Assembly: GCF_027570195.1 (NCBI RefSeq)
Contig: NZ_JAKMUZ010000012.1
Span: 1 to 64,000 of the forward strand
DNA: 64,000 nucleotides
From: Corynebacterium yonathiae
Lineage (GTDB): Bacteria > Actinomycetota > Actinomycetes > Mycobacteriales > Mycobacteriaceae
Direction of reading: 5' to 3'
Shown here in pieces: positions 7,763 through 16,944 of this stretch. Under the pieces are notes generated by a model that saw nothing but the letters and a program-made list of their open reading frames with translations, ran no database searches and was not told the origin of the DNA. Numbering within the stretch: the stretch's first letter is position 1; each line of letters starts with the position of its first letter. The translations under genes and the position numbers were made by a program.

Positions 7763-8425
7763 ATGCTCATCTGCCAAGAAATGTTTCTGCTATTGACCAA
7801 AGACAATGGCAAGAAAGAAGATTGGGTATCCAATAATGAAGCCGCCCTGCGCGCTACCGTGCTCGCGGACTTACTGCTGGGAGGGCATGTCGAACTTGCT
7901 GAAAAGAAAAAGGTAGTAACCACCACCCGGCGCCCAGAGCACCCAGTTTTGGCTTGGGCGTGGGAGGAGCTGCAGCAACACAAGACCGCTAGTATGAAGG
8001 ACCTCCTGGAAGCTTCTTGGTTTACCCCGCGGGAAATCATCGCCTTGGATTTCCACGCGAATGGAAAGCTCGATGTAGAAAAAGCCAAGTGGTGGCAATG
8101 GGGCGGCGACCGCTACATCATGACGGACTTGGAATTAGAGGAAGAACTGCGCGAGCGGTTAGTTTCGGTGCTGCAGGCACAGCGTCCGGCCGAGGTCAAT
8201 GACGTCATCATCCTCGATATCCTCCGCGAAGTCTCCGGTGCCTATACTCTGCTCAAAAACGATGCAGAGGGCATGAAACGGCGGGAAATGCGGGCACGCA
8301 TTCAGGAGATCAAAAAGGAGGTGGAATACGACAAAACCGCCTCCTCAGCGGTCAAGGCCGTAGTAGAGGAGGCGGCAGCAGTTGCAGCGGTGGTTGCCAC
8401 TTCAGCGGCAATCACCACCACCTAG
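7763..8425 (+). CDS. GPP34 (GOLPH3-like) family phosphoprotein
   Basis: 220 residues. The N-terminus MLICQEMFLLLTKDNGK followed by ALRATVLADLLLGGHVEL is the usual start of GPP34 proteins. The middle is largely helical, with a helix-rich end (EGMKRREMRARIQEIKKEV) and an Ala-rich C-terminal tail of about 30 residues. Eukaryotic members bind phosphatidylinositol-4-phosphate at the Golgi; bacterial members are common in actinobacteria and uncharacterised. GGGAGG lies 5 nt before the ATG. It is convergent with typA and divergent from lpqW, so is probably monocistronic. Confidence 0.85.
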   Translation: MLICQEMFLLLTKDNGKKEDWVSNNEAALRATVLADLLLGGHVELAEKKKVVTTTRRPEHPVLAWAWEELQQHKTASMKDLLEASWFTPREIIALDFHANGKLDVEKAKWWQWGGDRYIMTDLELEEELRERLVSVLQAQRPAEVNDVIILDILREVSGAYTLLKNDAEGMKRREMRARIQEIKKEVEYDKTASSAVKAVVEEAAAVAAVVATSAAITTT

Positions 8426-8436
8426 AGTGATGCTGA

Positions 8437-10347
8437 CTACTTATTCATCTGCTTCGCGCGAGCAGCGGCACGCTTGCGGTCGGTAGCGGAAAGCTCCACC
8501 TTGCGCACACGTAGGACGTCTGGGGCTACCTCGACACACTCGTCGTTACCACAGAACTCCAGTGCCTCTTCCAGGGAGAGGGTGTGCGCCTTAGCAAGGG
8601 TGACCGTGGCATCCGCCGTGGCGGAGCGCATATTGGTCAACTTCTTTTCCTTGGTGATGTTGATGTCAATATCCTCATCACGGTTATTGGCACCAACGAC
8701 CATGCCTTCGTAGGCTTCGGCGCCCGGCTCGACAAAGAAATTGCCGCGGTCAGCCAACTGCATCAGCGCATACTGGGTGATTTGGCCGGTACGGTCAGCA
8801 ACCAGGGAGCCGGTCGGGCGGGACTTGATCTCGCCGGCCCATACGTCCAAGCCGTCAGAAATCGAGTTAGCGATGCCGGCACCGCGGGTCTCGGTCATGA
8901 ACTGGGTGCGGAAGCCAATGAGGCCACGGGCAGGAACACGGAAGATCATGCGTACCCAGTCGCCCTCGCGCACATCCATGGCCTGCATCTGACCCTTGCG
9001 GGCTGCCAGCAGCTGGGTGATAGCACCCTGGTGCTCGGACGGGGAGTCAATGGTGAGGATCTCGTAAGGCTCGTAGGTCTTGCCGTCGATCTCCTTGGTA
9101 ACAACCTGTGGCTTGCCGATGGTCAACTCGAAGCCCTCGCGGCGCATGGACTCAATAAGCACGGACAATGCCATCTCGCCACGTCCCTGAACCTCCCAGG
9201 CGTCAGGGCGCTCGGTAGGCAGCACGCGCAGGGAGACGTTACCGATGAGCTCCTGCTCCAAGCGAGCCTTGACCATACGCGCGGTGAGCTTATCGCCGCC
9301 GCCCTGACCTGCCATCGGGGAGGTATTGACACCAATGGTCATGGAGATGGCCGGCTCGTCCACAGTGATGCGCGGCAGAGCCTCTGGGTGCTCCGGATCG
9401 GCGATGGTGTCACCAATCATGACGTCAGAAATGCCGGAGATCGCCACGATGTCTCCGGCGATGGCTTCCTCGGCCGGCTGACGCTCGAAGCCGACGGTGC
9501 GCAGCAGCTCGGCGACCTTCACGGTCTTGGTGTGCTGGTTGCCATCCTCGTCGTAATGGATCCAGGCCACCTGCTGACCCTTCTTGATGCGGCCGGCGTA
9601 GATGCGCAGCAGCGCGATTCGGCCCAGGAAGTCGGAGGCGTCCAGGTTGGTCACGTGCGCCTGCAGCGGGGCGTCGACGGTAGCGGAAGGCTCAGGCAGG
9701 ACGTTATAGATGACGTCGAAAAGCGGCTGCAGGTCCTCACCCTCTGGGACGTTGCCATCGCCTGGGTTTTCGGTGGAGGCAACGCCAGCACGGCCGGAAG
9801 CGTAGAGAACCGGCAGGTCCAGCAGCTCCTCGGCGGCAGCCGCAGCTTCCTCGTCCTCTAGACCGGCGGCGATTTCCAGCAGCAGATCCTGGGACTCGGA
9901 GACAACCTCGTCGATGCGGGCATCCGGTCGGTCAGTCTTGTTCACGCAGATGATAACCGGCAGCTTGGCTTCCAGTGCCTTGGTGAGCACGAAGCGGGTC
10001 TGCGGCAGCGGGCCCTCGGAGGCATCGACAAGCAAGACAACGCCATCCACCATGGAAATACCGCGCTCAACCTCGCCACCGAAGTCGGCGTGGCCCGGGG
10101 TGTCGATGACGTTAATGATCAGGTCCTGGCCGTCCTTGCCCAGGCCCTTGCGGTGAATGGCCGTGTTCTTGGCCAGAATGGTAATGCCGCGCTCGCGCTC
10201 CTGATCATTGGAGTCCATGACGCGGTCCGTGTGTTCACCGTGGTCACCAAAGGCGCCGGACTGCTCCAGCATGCCGTTGACCAGGGTGGTCTTGCCATGG
10301 TCAACGTGCGCGACGATGGCAACATTACGGAACTCGGTATTACTCAC
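8437..10347 (-). CDS. typA: Ribosome-associated GTPase TypA/BipA
   Basis: 636-residue translational GTPase, full length. G1 is AHVDHGKTTLV, the switch region RERGITILAKN, G3 DTPGHADFGGEVER, G4 NKTDRPDAR; the C-terminal half has the EF-G-like domains III and V (PYEILTIDSPSEHQGAITQLLA, GLIGFRTQFMT) and the TypA-specific end. It helps ribosome assembly and stress or low-temperature growth. GTG start at 10347 follows GGAG. Location between lpqW/mshB and the Rv1157c/DUF402 pair matches M. tuberculosis Rv1165. Confidence 0.97.
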   Translation of the reverse strand: MSNTEFRNVAIVAHVDHGKTTLVNGMLEQSGAFGDHGEHTDRVMDSNDQERERGITILAKNTAIHRKGLGKDGQDLIINVIDTPGHADFGGEVERGISMVDGVVLLVDASEGPLPQTRFVLTKALEAKLPVIICVNKTDRPDARIDEVVSESQDLLLEIAAGLEDEEAAAAAEELLDLPVLYASGRAGVASTENPGDGNVPEGEDLQPLFDVIYNVLPEPSATVDAPLQAHVTNLDASDFLGRIALLRIYAGRIKKGQQVAWIHYDEDGNQHTKTVKVAELLRTVGFERQPAEEAIAGDIVAISGISDVMIGDTIADPEHPEALPRITVDEPAISMTIGVNTSPMAGQGGGDKLTARMVKARLEQELIGNVSLRVLPTERPDAWEVQGRGEMALSVLIESMRREGFELTIGKPQVVTKEIDGKTYEPYEILTIDSPSEHQGAITQLLAARKGQMQAMDVREGDWVRMIFRVPARGLIGFRTQFMTETRGAGIANSISDGLDVWAGEIKSRPTGSLVADRTGQITQYALMQLADRGNFFVEPGAEAYEGMVVGANNRDEDIDINITKEKKLTNMRSATADATVTLAKAHTLSLEEALEFCGNDECVEVAPDVLRVRKVELSATDRKRAAARAKQMNK

Positions 10348-10622
10348 TAGTGGGGTTCTCCTTCGGAGGATCTACGGCGCTTGCGCGCGCGAAATTGATC
10401 TTGAACGAGCTCCCACGATACCCCCTTAAAGGGCCAAGTGCAGCATTGGGGATGGCTTTACCCCGTAACGCACCGTATAGAACGGGCGAAAAATCTTATA
10501 GATTGCGAATGCACTTGACACTCCCATAAGCATCACTATCGTTACTGTAGGTAATATTGTTACAAATGTGACTAATGGGGCTTGAACGCCCATCCCGAGA
10601 CCGCACCCAAGGAATTGATAAC
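10348..10622. promoter_or_regulatory. Divergent intergenic region typA / secreted protein, with candidate promoter
   Basis: No gene is seen here. For the rightward gene a TTGACA at 10515-10520 and TATCGT at 10538-10543, 17 bp apart, could form a sigma-A promoter. Nearby runs such as TTACTGTAGGTAATATTGTTA at 10543-10563 are AT-rich and partly symmetric and may be an operator. The region next to typA has no element I recognise. Confidence 0.35.
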
Positions 10623-11351
10623 GTGAGCCACGCCCGCACCACCTGGCGCCTGTCCAGCCGCACCGGTTATATCGCCGCTGCCACGGCCGCGCTCATTGGC
10701 CTCGCCTCTCCCCTCGTCGCCCCAGCGCAGGCTTCCGCACCGGATCTTTCTTCCTTGGTGCAGCAGGCATCCTCCCATAGCCCGCTGGACGAGCTCGGCC
10801 GCCCCAATCAGGAAACCCAGGACCGCATCCGCGCTTTTGCGGCACAACCTTGGATTCCCGAGGATGTTCGCAACGCCATCTTGTCGGGCCTCGCATTCTT
10901 CGCCGGCGGCGGCAATGGCAATGGCGGCGTAGCCATGCCAGAGGGCAATAACCCGAACTTCCGCCAGTTCTACTGGCCCACAGTTTCCGCACACTGCATT
11001 GGCGGCACCAGCGATGCCATGGGCTCGGCCATCGCTGTTCCTGGCCCCACCGAAATGCCAGCACCGGGAGCAAAGCCTGGCGAAACCGTCTTCCTCTTCA
11101 CCGCCCTCGGCACCCCACCGGCCGCACGCGAACAAGGCGGGATGAACGTGCAGTGGTTCAACCTTGACACCCTGCGCAGCGGTGTCACCCCACTGAATAA
11201 CAATGGCATCAATCAAGACGGCCCTACCACCTTGTCCGGCACCGCCCAGACCGGCAAGGGCACCGTCATCGCGCTGCTTTCTGGCGGCGTGAACACCCAG
11301 GAATCCCGCTGCAATTTTGCCCCCACCGCCGCCTTCCTTGAGGTGAAGTAG
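10623..11351 (+). CDS. Secreted Rv1157c-like protein
   Basis: About 242 residues from GTG at 10623, chosen over the upstream in-frame ATG at 10575 because AAGGA lies 8-10 nt before it and because a clean signal peptide then begins (RTGYIAAATAALIGLASPLV, cleavage likely after APAQA). The mature part has a Gly/Asn-rich patch (AGGGNGNGG) and one pair of spaced cysteines (SAHCIGG, ESRCNFAP) that may form a disulfide. It matches the actinobacterial Rv1157c family of unknown function. The downstream DUF402 gene starts right after its stop codon. Confidence 0.75.
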   Translation: MSHARTTWRLSSRTGYIAAATAALIGLASPLVAPAQASAPDLSSLVQQASSHSPLDELGRPNQETQDRIRAFAAQPWIPEDVRNAILSGLAFFAGGGNGNGGVAMPEGNNPNFRQFYWPTVSAHCIGGTSDAMGSAIAVPGPTEMPAPGAKPGETVFLFTALGTPPAAREQGGMNVQWFNLDTLRSGVTPLNNNGINQDGPTTLSGTAQTGKGTVIALLSGGVNTQESRCNFAPTAAFLEVK

Positions 11352-11888
11352 ATGCCGGTGGATCTCCATCCGGTCAAGCGCGAGACCTTTAATACCGCCG
11401 AGTACACCAATACCGACCCCAAGGGGTTCCTGCGCGAGGTCGACACGTATACCGAGACGGATTTCGGCCTCTACATGGCGCGCGGGGCCGATCATCCGCG
11501 CTTCGGGTACTTGGAATCGTGGCTGCTGCCCGATCTCAACCTGCGTGCGAATATCTTCCATTTCCGCCCCGGGGTGGACGTCCACCAGGACTTTTATATT
11601 GATGTGGCCGAAATCCAGCGCGATGGCGCGGTGTGGACCACCCGCGATCTTTATGTGGATCTTGTTGCCACCCGCAGCGAGCCCATTTCCGTGCTCGATA
11701 TTGATGAGCTCTCTGCCGCGGCCTCCGCCGGCTTGATTTCTGCCGAGGACACAGAGAAAGCGATCGACACTACACTTGCCGCAGTCGAGGGCATTACTCG
11801 CAGCGGTGACGATGCGATGGCTTGGTTGGCGCATCAGGGAATACACTTAACGTGGTCCGATAACATCACCCTAACCCCAGAAGGATAA
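11352..11888 (+). CDS. DUF402 domain protein (Rv1156-like)
   Basis: 178 residues beginning at the ATG that directly follows the TAG of the upstream gene. The DUF402 core is visible as NLRANIFHFRPGVDVHQDFYIDVAEIQRDGAVWTTRDLYVDL, with several acidic residues (FYIDV, YVDLV, DIDEL) typical of this metal-dependent phosphatase-like fold; some DUF402 members hydrolyse nucleoside diphosphates. The substrate here is unknown. The C-terminal half is a helical extension ending in LTWSDNITLTPEG. Confidence 0.8.
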   Translation: MPVDLHPVKRETFNTAEYTNTDPKGFLREVDTYTETDFGLYMARGADHPRFGYLESWLLPDLNLRANIFHFRPGVDVHQDFYIDVAEIQRDGAVWTTRDLYVDLVATRSEPISVLDIDELSAAASAGLISAEDTEKAIDTTLAAVEGITRSGDDAMAWLAHQGIHLTWSDNITLTPEG

Positions 11889-11891
11889 TTT

Positions 11892-12839
11892 ATGGCCGGT
11901 GGCCTTTTTGCCCTGCTTGACGACGTCGCCCTGATCGCCCGCTCCGCTGCCTCTAGCGTTGACGATGTGGCCGCCCTTGCGGGCAAGACCTCCGTGAAGG
12001 CCGCAGGTGTGGTAGTCGATGATGCTGCCGTAACCCCACAATACGTGGAGGGAATTAAGCCCCAGCGCGAGTTGCCGATGATCTGGCGCATTACCAAGGG
12101 CTCGCTCATCAATAAGCTCGTAATCATCTTGCCCATCGCCATGATCCTCTCTTGGATCGCGCCGTGGGCGCTCACGCCCATCTTGATGTGCGGCGGTACC
12201 TATCTATGCTTTGAAGGCGCGGAAAAAATCCTGCATCACCTTCTTCCCCACCGAGAGAAGGAAACTGAATCAGTCCAGGAAAAGGGCGCAGACGCCGAAG
12301 ATAGCTTGGTCAAGTCCGCGATTACCACTGACCTCATCTTGTCATCTGAGATCATGGTTATCTCCTTAAACGAGGTCATCGACCAGCCATTCTGGATGCG
12401 CCTGGGTGCCCTCATCTTCGTCGGCATCTTGCTGACCCTGGGTGTCTACGGCGCCGTTGGCCTCTTGGTCAAGATGGATGATATTGGCATGGCCCTTAAT
12501 AAGCGCCACAATGGCAAGTCCACGGTGGGCAACGCCTTGGTCAAGGGCATGCCGATCGTTCTCGATATCATCGGCGTCATCGGTACCGCCGCCATGCTGT
12601 GGGTAGGCGGCCATATCGTGGTCAAGGGCCTGCACGAATTCGGTATGGATCAGCCCCACGAATTCATCGCATCCGTGACTGAGAAGATCTCCAATGGCGC
12701 CCTGGCATGGCTGGCAGATACCGGCATCTCCATGGTCTGCGGCCTGGTGCTTGGCACAGTGGTTGCCACCATCGTAATGGCGGTCAAGGCCTCCTTTGGC
12801 AAGACCTCGGCCACCTCCGCCCAGCCGGCGGAGGCTTAA
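11892..12839 (+). CDS. DUF808 (YedI-like) membrane protein
   Basis: 315 residues. The N-terminal signature GGLFALLDDVALIARSAASS and the following DDVAALAGKTSVKAAGVVVDDAAV are the classic DUF808 start. At least five membrane segments follow (about 80-110, 160-190, 200-225, 235-260, 275-300), with SSEIMVISLNEV and GHIVVKGLHEFG conserved. Function of the family is unknown; it is broadly distributed and inner-membrane. AAGGAT precedes the ATG. It follows DUF402 by 3 nt, so Rv1157c-like, DUF402 and DUF808 form one operon. Confidence 0.88.
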   Translation: MAGGLFALLDDVALIARSAASSVDDVAALAGKTSVKAAGVVVDDAAVTPQYVEGIKPQRELPMIWRITKGSLINKLVIILPIAMILSWIAPWALTPILMCGGTYLCFEGAEKILHHLLPHREKETESVQEKGADAEDSLVKSAITTDLILSSEIMVISLNEVIDQPFWMRLGALIFVGILLTLGVYGAVGLLVKMDDIGMALNKRHNGKSTVGNALVKGMPIVLDIIGVIGTAAMLWVGGHIVVKGLHEFGMDQPHEFIASVTEKISNGALAWLADTGISMVCGLVLGTVVATIVMAVKASFGKTSATSAQPAEA

Positions 12840-12866
12840 AACGCCGTAGCCCGGCTGCATAGCCGG

Positions 12867-13664
12867 CTACATAAATAGCATCAGCGAAACCGCCATCACG
12901 GCCATGCCGGCAATCAAGCCGTAGATAGCGTGATGGTGCTCGCCGGTTTCCTCAGCAGTGGGCAATAGCTCATCCAGCGAGATGAAGACCATAATGCCGG
13001 CGATGGCGGCGAAGCTAATGCCCATCGTCGCCGGCCCAATAACCGGCAAGAGAAGGCCGAAGCCGATGAGCGCGCCGAGCGGCTCGGCCAGGCCAGACAA
13101 GGTGGCCCACCAAAAGGCCTTCTTGCGGGAGCCAGTGGCCTCGCGCAGCGGAACAGCCACCGCAATGCCTTCCGGGATATTGTGAATGGCGATGGCCACC
13201 GCCACCGGCACCGCAACTTCCTTAGAATCCAGGCCAGATAGGAAGGTGGCAAACCCCTCGGGGAAATTGTGCAGGCCCAGCGCGCAGGCGGTAAATACGC
13301 CGGTTTTCATTAGCTTTTTGCGGCGGGCTTCTTCGGCCGTGGTGGCCGGCTCATGGGGGTTAATCTCCTCCGGCACGAGCCGGTCAATGATGGCGATGAC
13401 GGCGATGCCAGCAAAGAACGCCCCGACGGCGGCCCAGGTGCCGGTGGTTTCCTCACCGAGCGCGTCGGAAAGCTGCGCAATGCCTTCCGGCAGGATCTCC
13501 ATAAAGGAGACATACAGCATCACGCCGGCCGAAAGCCCCAGTGCAGCGGCCATAAAAGCCGGCCCCGGCTGGCGCCTTCCCACCGCCAAAGCGCCGCCAA
13601 TCGAGGTCGATAGACCCGACAGCAGCACCAAGGCGAAGGCAAAGGCAAAGGTACTAAAAGTCAT
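12867..13664 (-). CDS. zupT: ZIP family metal transporter (ZupT-like)
   Basis: 265 residues from ATG at 13664; the open frame extends to a TTG at 13685, but AGGTAGGG before 13664 favours the ATG. Eight hydrophobic helices are visible. Metal-site signatures are GLHNFPEGFATFLSG in TM4 and AIHNIPEGIAVAVPL in TM5, the HN-PEG pairs of ZIP transporters, plus a short acidic cytoplasmic loop (PEEINPHEP) in place of the usual His-rich loop. It imports zinc, iron or manganese. It lies just downstream of the BCCT gene on the same strand. Confidence 0.92.
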   Translation of the reverse strand: MTFSTFAFAFALVLLSGLSTSIGGALAVGRRQPGPAFMAAALGLSAGVMLYVSFMEILPEGIAQLSDALGEETTGTWAAVGAFFAGIAVIAIIDRLVPEEINPHEPATTAEEARRKKLMKTGVFTACALGLHNFPEGFATFLSGLDSKEVAVPVAVAIAIHNIPEGIAVAVPLREATGSRKKAFWWATLSGLAEPLGALIGFGLLLPVIGPATMGISFAAIAGIMVFISLDELLPTAEETGEHHHAIYGLIAGMAVMAVSLMLFM

Positions 13665-13698
13665 AGCTGGCACCCTACCTGCCAATGATTGTCAAGTA

Positions 13699-15627
13699 TT
13701 AATTTTCTTCCTTATCTTCCGGTACCGGAGAGATGAACTCGCCATTCTTGATAGATGGATCGTTGTCCACATACTCGCCTGCCTCATAGTCATAGCCCAC
13801 GGCGCGGCCCTCTTCGTCCGTGCGCGCGTACCAATCGGTCACCTCTGCTGCAGTGGAGTTAAAGTGCGCGCCCGTTGCGTAGTCGCCGTCCGTCGGCTCG
13901 ATAGACAGGGCAAAGTTATCGCCATAATCGCGCACGCCCCGCACGATCGCATTAGAGACCGCTTCGTCCTCGTAGAAATGACGGATGGAGGCAGGATCAT
14001 GGCGCAGCTCGCGCACCAACGCGATGCACATGAGCACGATGATGACCGCGAAAGGCAGGGCCGTCACCGTAATAAGGTTCTGCAGGCCCTGCAGCGCATT
14101 ACGGCCACCGGCAAGCAAAATGACCACGGCAATGCCAGCCATACATACCACCCAAAAGACCGTTACTGCCGGGTTGGGCTTGGGGTTGCCGCGCTGGGTG
14201 AGCTGCGAGTTCACAATGGATGCGGAGTCAGCCGTGGTAATGAAGAAGACCACCAGCATGATGATGACGATGGGCGCCATCCACTCCGCTCCCGGGAAGT
14301 GGTCCAAGACCTTGAAAAAGATGTCTTCTGCCGCCGGCATGGAATCAATAGTGCCGTCTGGGGCGATATCGCCATCGCGGCGCTGCAGCCAAATGGTGGT
14401 ACCGCCCAGGATGGTAAAAGCGGCAACAATGATGGCGGAGGGAATAAGCAGCACGCCAAGCACGAACTGGCGGATGGTACGCCCGCGGGAAATCTTGGCT
14501 ACGAAAACACCCACAAACGGCGACCAGGATACCCACCACGCCCAGTAGAAGGTGGTCCAAGAGGACAGGAAGGCCACCATGTCTTCGCCCTCGCCCATGT
14601 TGGCAGAGAGCATCTGCGGCATTTCATCGAGATATTCAATCACCACGGCCGGCAGCATATTGGCCAAGAAGGCGGTCGGCCCCACGACGAAGAAGAACAG
14701 GGCCAACGCCATAGCCAGCACCAGGTTGATATTGGAGAGCCAACGAATGCCTTTAGCCACGCCAGAAACGGCGGAAAAGATCGTTCCGATGGACAGCACC
14801 ACGATAATTAGCAGCGCCGCGGCGTTGCCTGTGGTGGACCAGCCGCTGACCAGCTCCACACCACGGCCGATCTGCAATGCACCAATACCCAGGGTCGCGG
14901 CGGTGCCAAAGAGCGTGGCGATAATGGCCAGACCATCGATGATGCGAGCCGGCAGGGAATCCGTAGAACGATTGCCAAAAAGCGGCATCAAAATAGAACT
15001 CATCAGCGGCACGCGGCCGCGCCGGAAGGACACATAGGCCACACACAATCCGACGATGGCGTAAATAGCCCAGGCATTAATACCCCAGTGCATGGCGGCC
15101 TGCGCCATGGCGCCCAGCACCGCTTCATCGCTCGCAGCCTCATAGGCACCAGGGCGCGGCGAAAGGTAGTAGCTCAGCGGCTCGAAGGGGCCGAAGAAGA
15201 TAATGCCGATGCCAATGCCGGCGCCAAAGAGCATCGCAGCCCAGCTCACCGTGGAAAATTCCGGCTTCTCCCCATCTAGTCCGAGAGGGATTTTGCCGTA
15301 CTTTGAAAAGGCCAAAATGATGAGCAAAAACATCAGGAACGTCGCCAGGGCGGTAAAGATCCAGCCCAAGTTACGCATCACCCAATCGAGCGCTGTCGAA
15401 GAAGCATCGAAGACCTGCTCGGGCGCAATCACACCCCAGATTACGAAGGCGACGACCAGTCCGCCGACCACAAAGAGGATCGGCTTGTCTACTCCATACT
15501 TGACCTTCTGGTCCTCAATGGCAACGCCCGGTACCAACGCGGGGTGGATATTATGCGGGTACATAATGTCCTTTAAGATGCGCTTGGCGTTGCGGGTGCG
15601 CTTTTTGCTTTCCTCCGAATTATTCAC
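13699..15627 (-). CDS. BCCT family osmolyte transporter
   Basis: Betaine/choline/carnitine-type secondary transporter. The start is uncertain: GTG at 15627 gives 642 residues, GTG at 15702 adds 25, and ATG at 15564 (after AAAGGA) removes 21. Twelve membrane helices are expected; the signature FYWAWWVSWSPFVGVFVAKISRGR in helix 8 is clear (residue run split by the family), as is GAGIGIGIIFFGPFEP in helix 3, the substrate-entry stretch. A long hydrophilic C-terminus (EPTDGDYATGAHFN onward) follows the last helix. In corynebacteria these proteins (BetP, EctP, LcoP) import glycine betaine, ectoine or proline at high osmolarity; which one this is cannot be told. Confidence 0.9.
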   Translation of the reverse strand: MNNSEESKKRTRNAKRILKDIMYPHNIHPALVPGVAIEDQKVKYGVDKPILFVVGGLVVAFVIWGVIAPEQVFDASSTALDWVMRNLGWIFTALATFLMFLLIILAFSKYGKIPLGLDGEKPEFSTVSWAAMLFGAGIGIGIIFFGPFEPLSYYLSPRPGAYEAASDEAVLGAMAQAAMHWGINAWAIYAIVGLCVAYVSFRRGRVPLMSSILMPLFGNRSTDSLPARIIDGLAIIATLFGTAATLGIGALQIGRGVELVSGWSTTGNAAALLIIVVLSIGTIFSAVSGVAKGIRWLSNINLVLAMALALFFFVVGPTAFLANMLPAVVIEYLDEMPQMLSANMGEGEDMVAFLSSWTTFYWAWWVSWSPFVGVFVAKISRGRTIRQFVLGVLLIPSAIIVAAFTILGGTTIWLQRRDGDIAPDGTIDSMPAAEDIFFKVLDHFPGAEWMAPIVIIMLVVFFITTADSASIVNSQLTQRGNPKPNPAVTVFWVVCMAGIAVVILLAGGRNALQGLQNLITVTALPFAVIIVLMCIALVRELRHDPASIRHFYEDEAVSNAIVRGVRDYGDNFALSIEPTDGDYATGAHFNSTAAEVTDWYARTDEEGRAVGYDYEAGEYVDNDPSIKNGEFISPVPEDKEEN

Positions 15628-15830
15628 CCCACACACAGGACGGGATGAGGAAGACGGTGAAGAAGAGATCTTTCTACTCCTATTCTGTTTTCCGGGTTTC
15701 ACTTTTAAGAGAGCTGTCTACACATTAATAGAAACTCGCAGGATATAAAGCTGGCGCCAGCCCTATCCCCCATATGCGTAAAATGAGCTACGCATTGTTT
15801 ACCGGCCTTTAACCTTGGGAGTGACTTTCT

Positions 15831-16916
15831 ATGGCGCTATACCCGCTCGCGACTAGTTACTTCGGCGTGGAGCATGTTGCGGTCCTCGATCACCCAGTGC
15901 TGGGCACCGCATTGAGTATCCCCGGCGTGGCGAAGCACGCTGCGCTTGTCGACGTCTCCCTAGAACCCGATACCTACACCAACGGCTGGCGCGTTCGCTC
16001 GGACTTCGGCTTCTTAGGGTTTCTGGACGAGGTCGAGGCGGCGGAGTATCCCGCCTTGGAGCGATTGAAGGCCTCCTCTGCACAGCCGCAGACGATCGCC
16101 ACCGTGGAGGTAGTTGACGGCCAAGTCGAGGTTGCCGTGTCACTGGGCCTGTGGCCGTGGATGGTGCCGGTCAATGACCAACCGCAAGGAACCGCGCTGC
16201 TCTCCGGCGGACGAGGCGTGCTGATCGATGCCGCCGCCGGCGACCTATCGCCCGCTCAGCTTGAGCAGATGGGCACGCAGCAATTTTTCGTCACACTGGA
16301 CGACCTTGCCGGCACTGCGGTGGCGACCTGCGACGATACGGTTCTCGGTCCCCTCAGCGACAGTGCCGCGCTCCCTGGACTGCGCGCTGCATTCGCTGCG
16401 GCAAACGGTTCTGGGGCGGGGCTTTCTGCCCGCGCCTACGCGAGCCACGGCATGCTTGCCGTCGATATCCCCGCCGATGAGGCCACCACCGCGGAGCTCT
16501 TCTCCCCCGCTGTTCCACCGCTGCGCGTGCCCTCGCCACAACCTGCGATTCCCGCCGCCGCGCGCGCAGCCACACCGGCTCAGCCCGAGGTCTGGGAGCA
16601 CACGCTCTCCGGCGAGGCCGTCGTGACGGCCCGGCCCACCGGCTCGCGCCGCCCGAAAGGGCCACAGGCCCAGCCGGCTGCACCCGCTAGGCCAGATGCG
16701 CCAGCTCAGCAGCACAATGAGCAAGCACAACAACCGCAGGCCAGCGTCAAGCTGGCGGAGTTGGTCTCCTCCATCCCAGGAGAGCAGAATTTCAGCTGGC
16801 GTGCGCTCCCGGTAGCCGAAGAACCCGGCCGCTTTTCCTCCGAATCCGCGCGCGTGCGGGCCCGGCGCGTGGCGCGCGACACGTCCCACCACCGCGGGGG
16901 CAATCACCGCAAATAG
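15831..16916 (+). CDS. Conserved hypothetical protein, Pro/Ala-rich C-terminus
   Basis: 361 residues from ATG at 15831. The N-terminal 230 residues look like a folded alpha/beta domain (YFGVEHVAVLDHPVLGTAL, SLGLWPWMVPVN, QFFVTLDDLAGTAVATCDD). Residues about 230-305 are a low-complexity Pro/Ala/Gln linker, and the tail is strongly basic (VRARRVARDTSHHRGGNHRK). No signal peptide or transmembrane helix is seen. I do not recognise a family. It is divergent from the BCCT gene and convergent with selB. Confidence 0.65.
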   Translation: MALYPLATSYFGVEHVAVLDHPVLGTALSIPGVAKHAALVDVSLEPDTYTNGWRVRSDFGFLGFLDEVEAAEYPALERLKASSAQPQTIATVEVVDGQVEVAVSLGLWPWMVPVNDQPQGTALLSGGRGVLIDAAAGDLSPAQLEQMGTQQFFVTLDDLAGTAVATCDDTVLGPLSDSAALPGLRAAFAAANGSGAGLSARAYASHGMLAVDIPADEATTAELFSPAVPPLRVPSPQPAIPAAARAATPAQPEVWEHTLSGEAVVTARPTGSRRPKGPQAQPAAPARPDAPAQQHNEQAQQPQASVKLAELVSSIPGEQNFSWRALPVAEEPGRFSSESARVRARRVARDTSHHRGGNHRK

Positions 16917-16944
16917 GTGCGATGCTCAGCCACAGAGGCCCTCG

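Noticed and set aside
8584..9861. 425-codon open frame opposite typA
   Set aside because: It is antisense to a fully conserved typA, has no domain, and reflects high-GC third-position bias.
10572..11846. Long minus-strand frame opposite the Rv1157c-like and DUF402 genes
   Set aside because: It spans two well-supported genes and has low-complexity composition with no family match.
13186..14811. 541-codon frame opposite the BCCT gene
   Set aside because: Antisense to a clear transporter and rich in odd residues with no recognisable fold.
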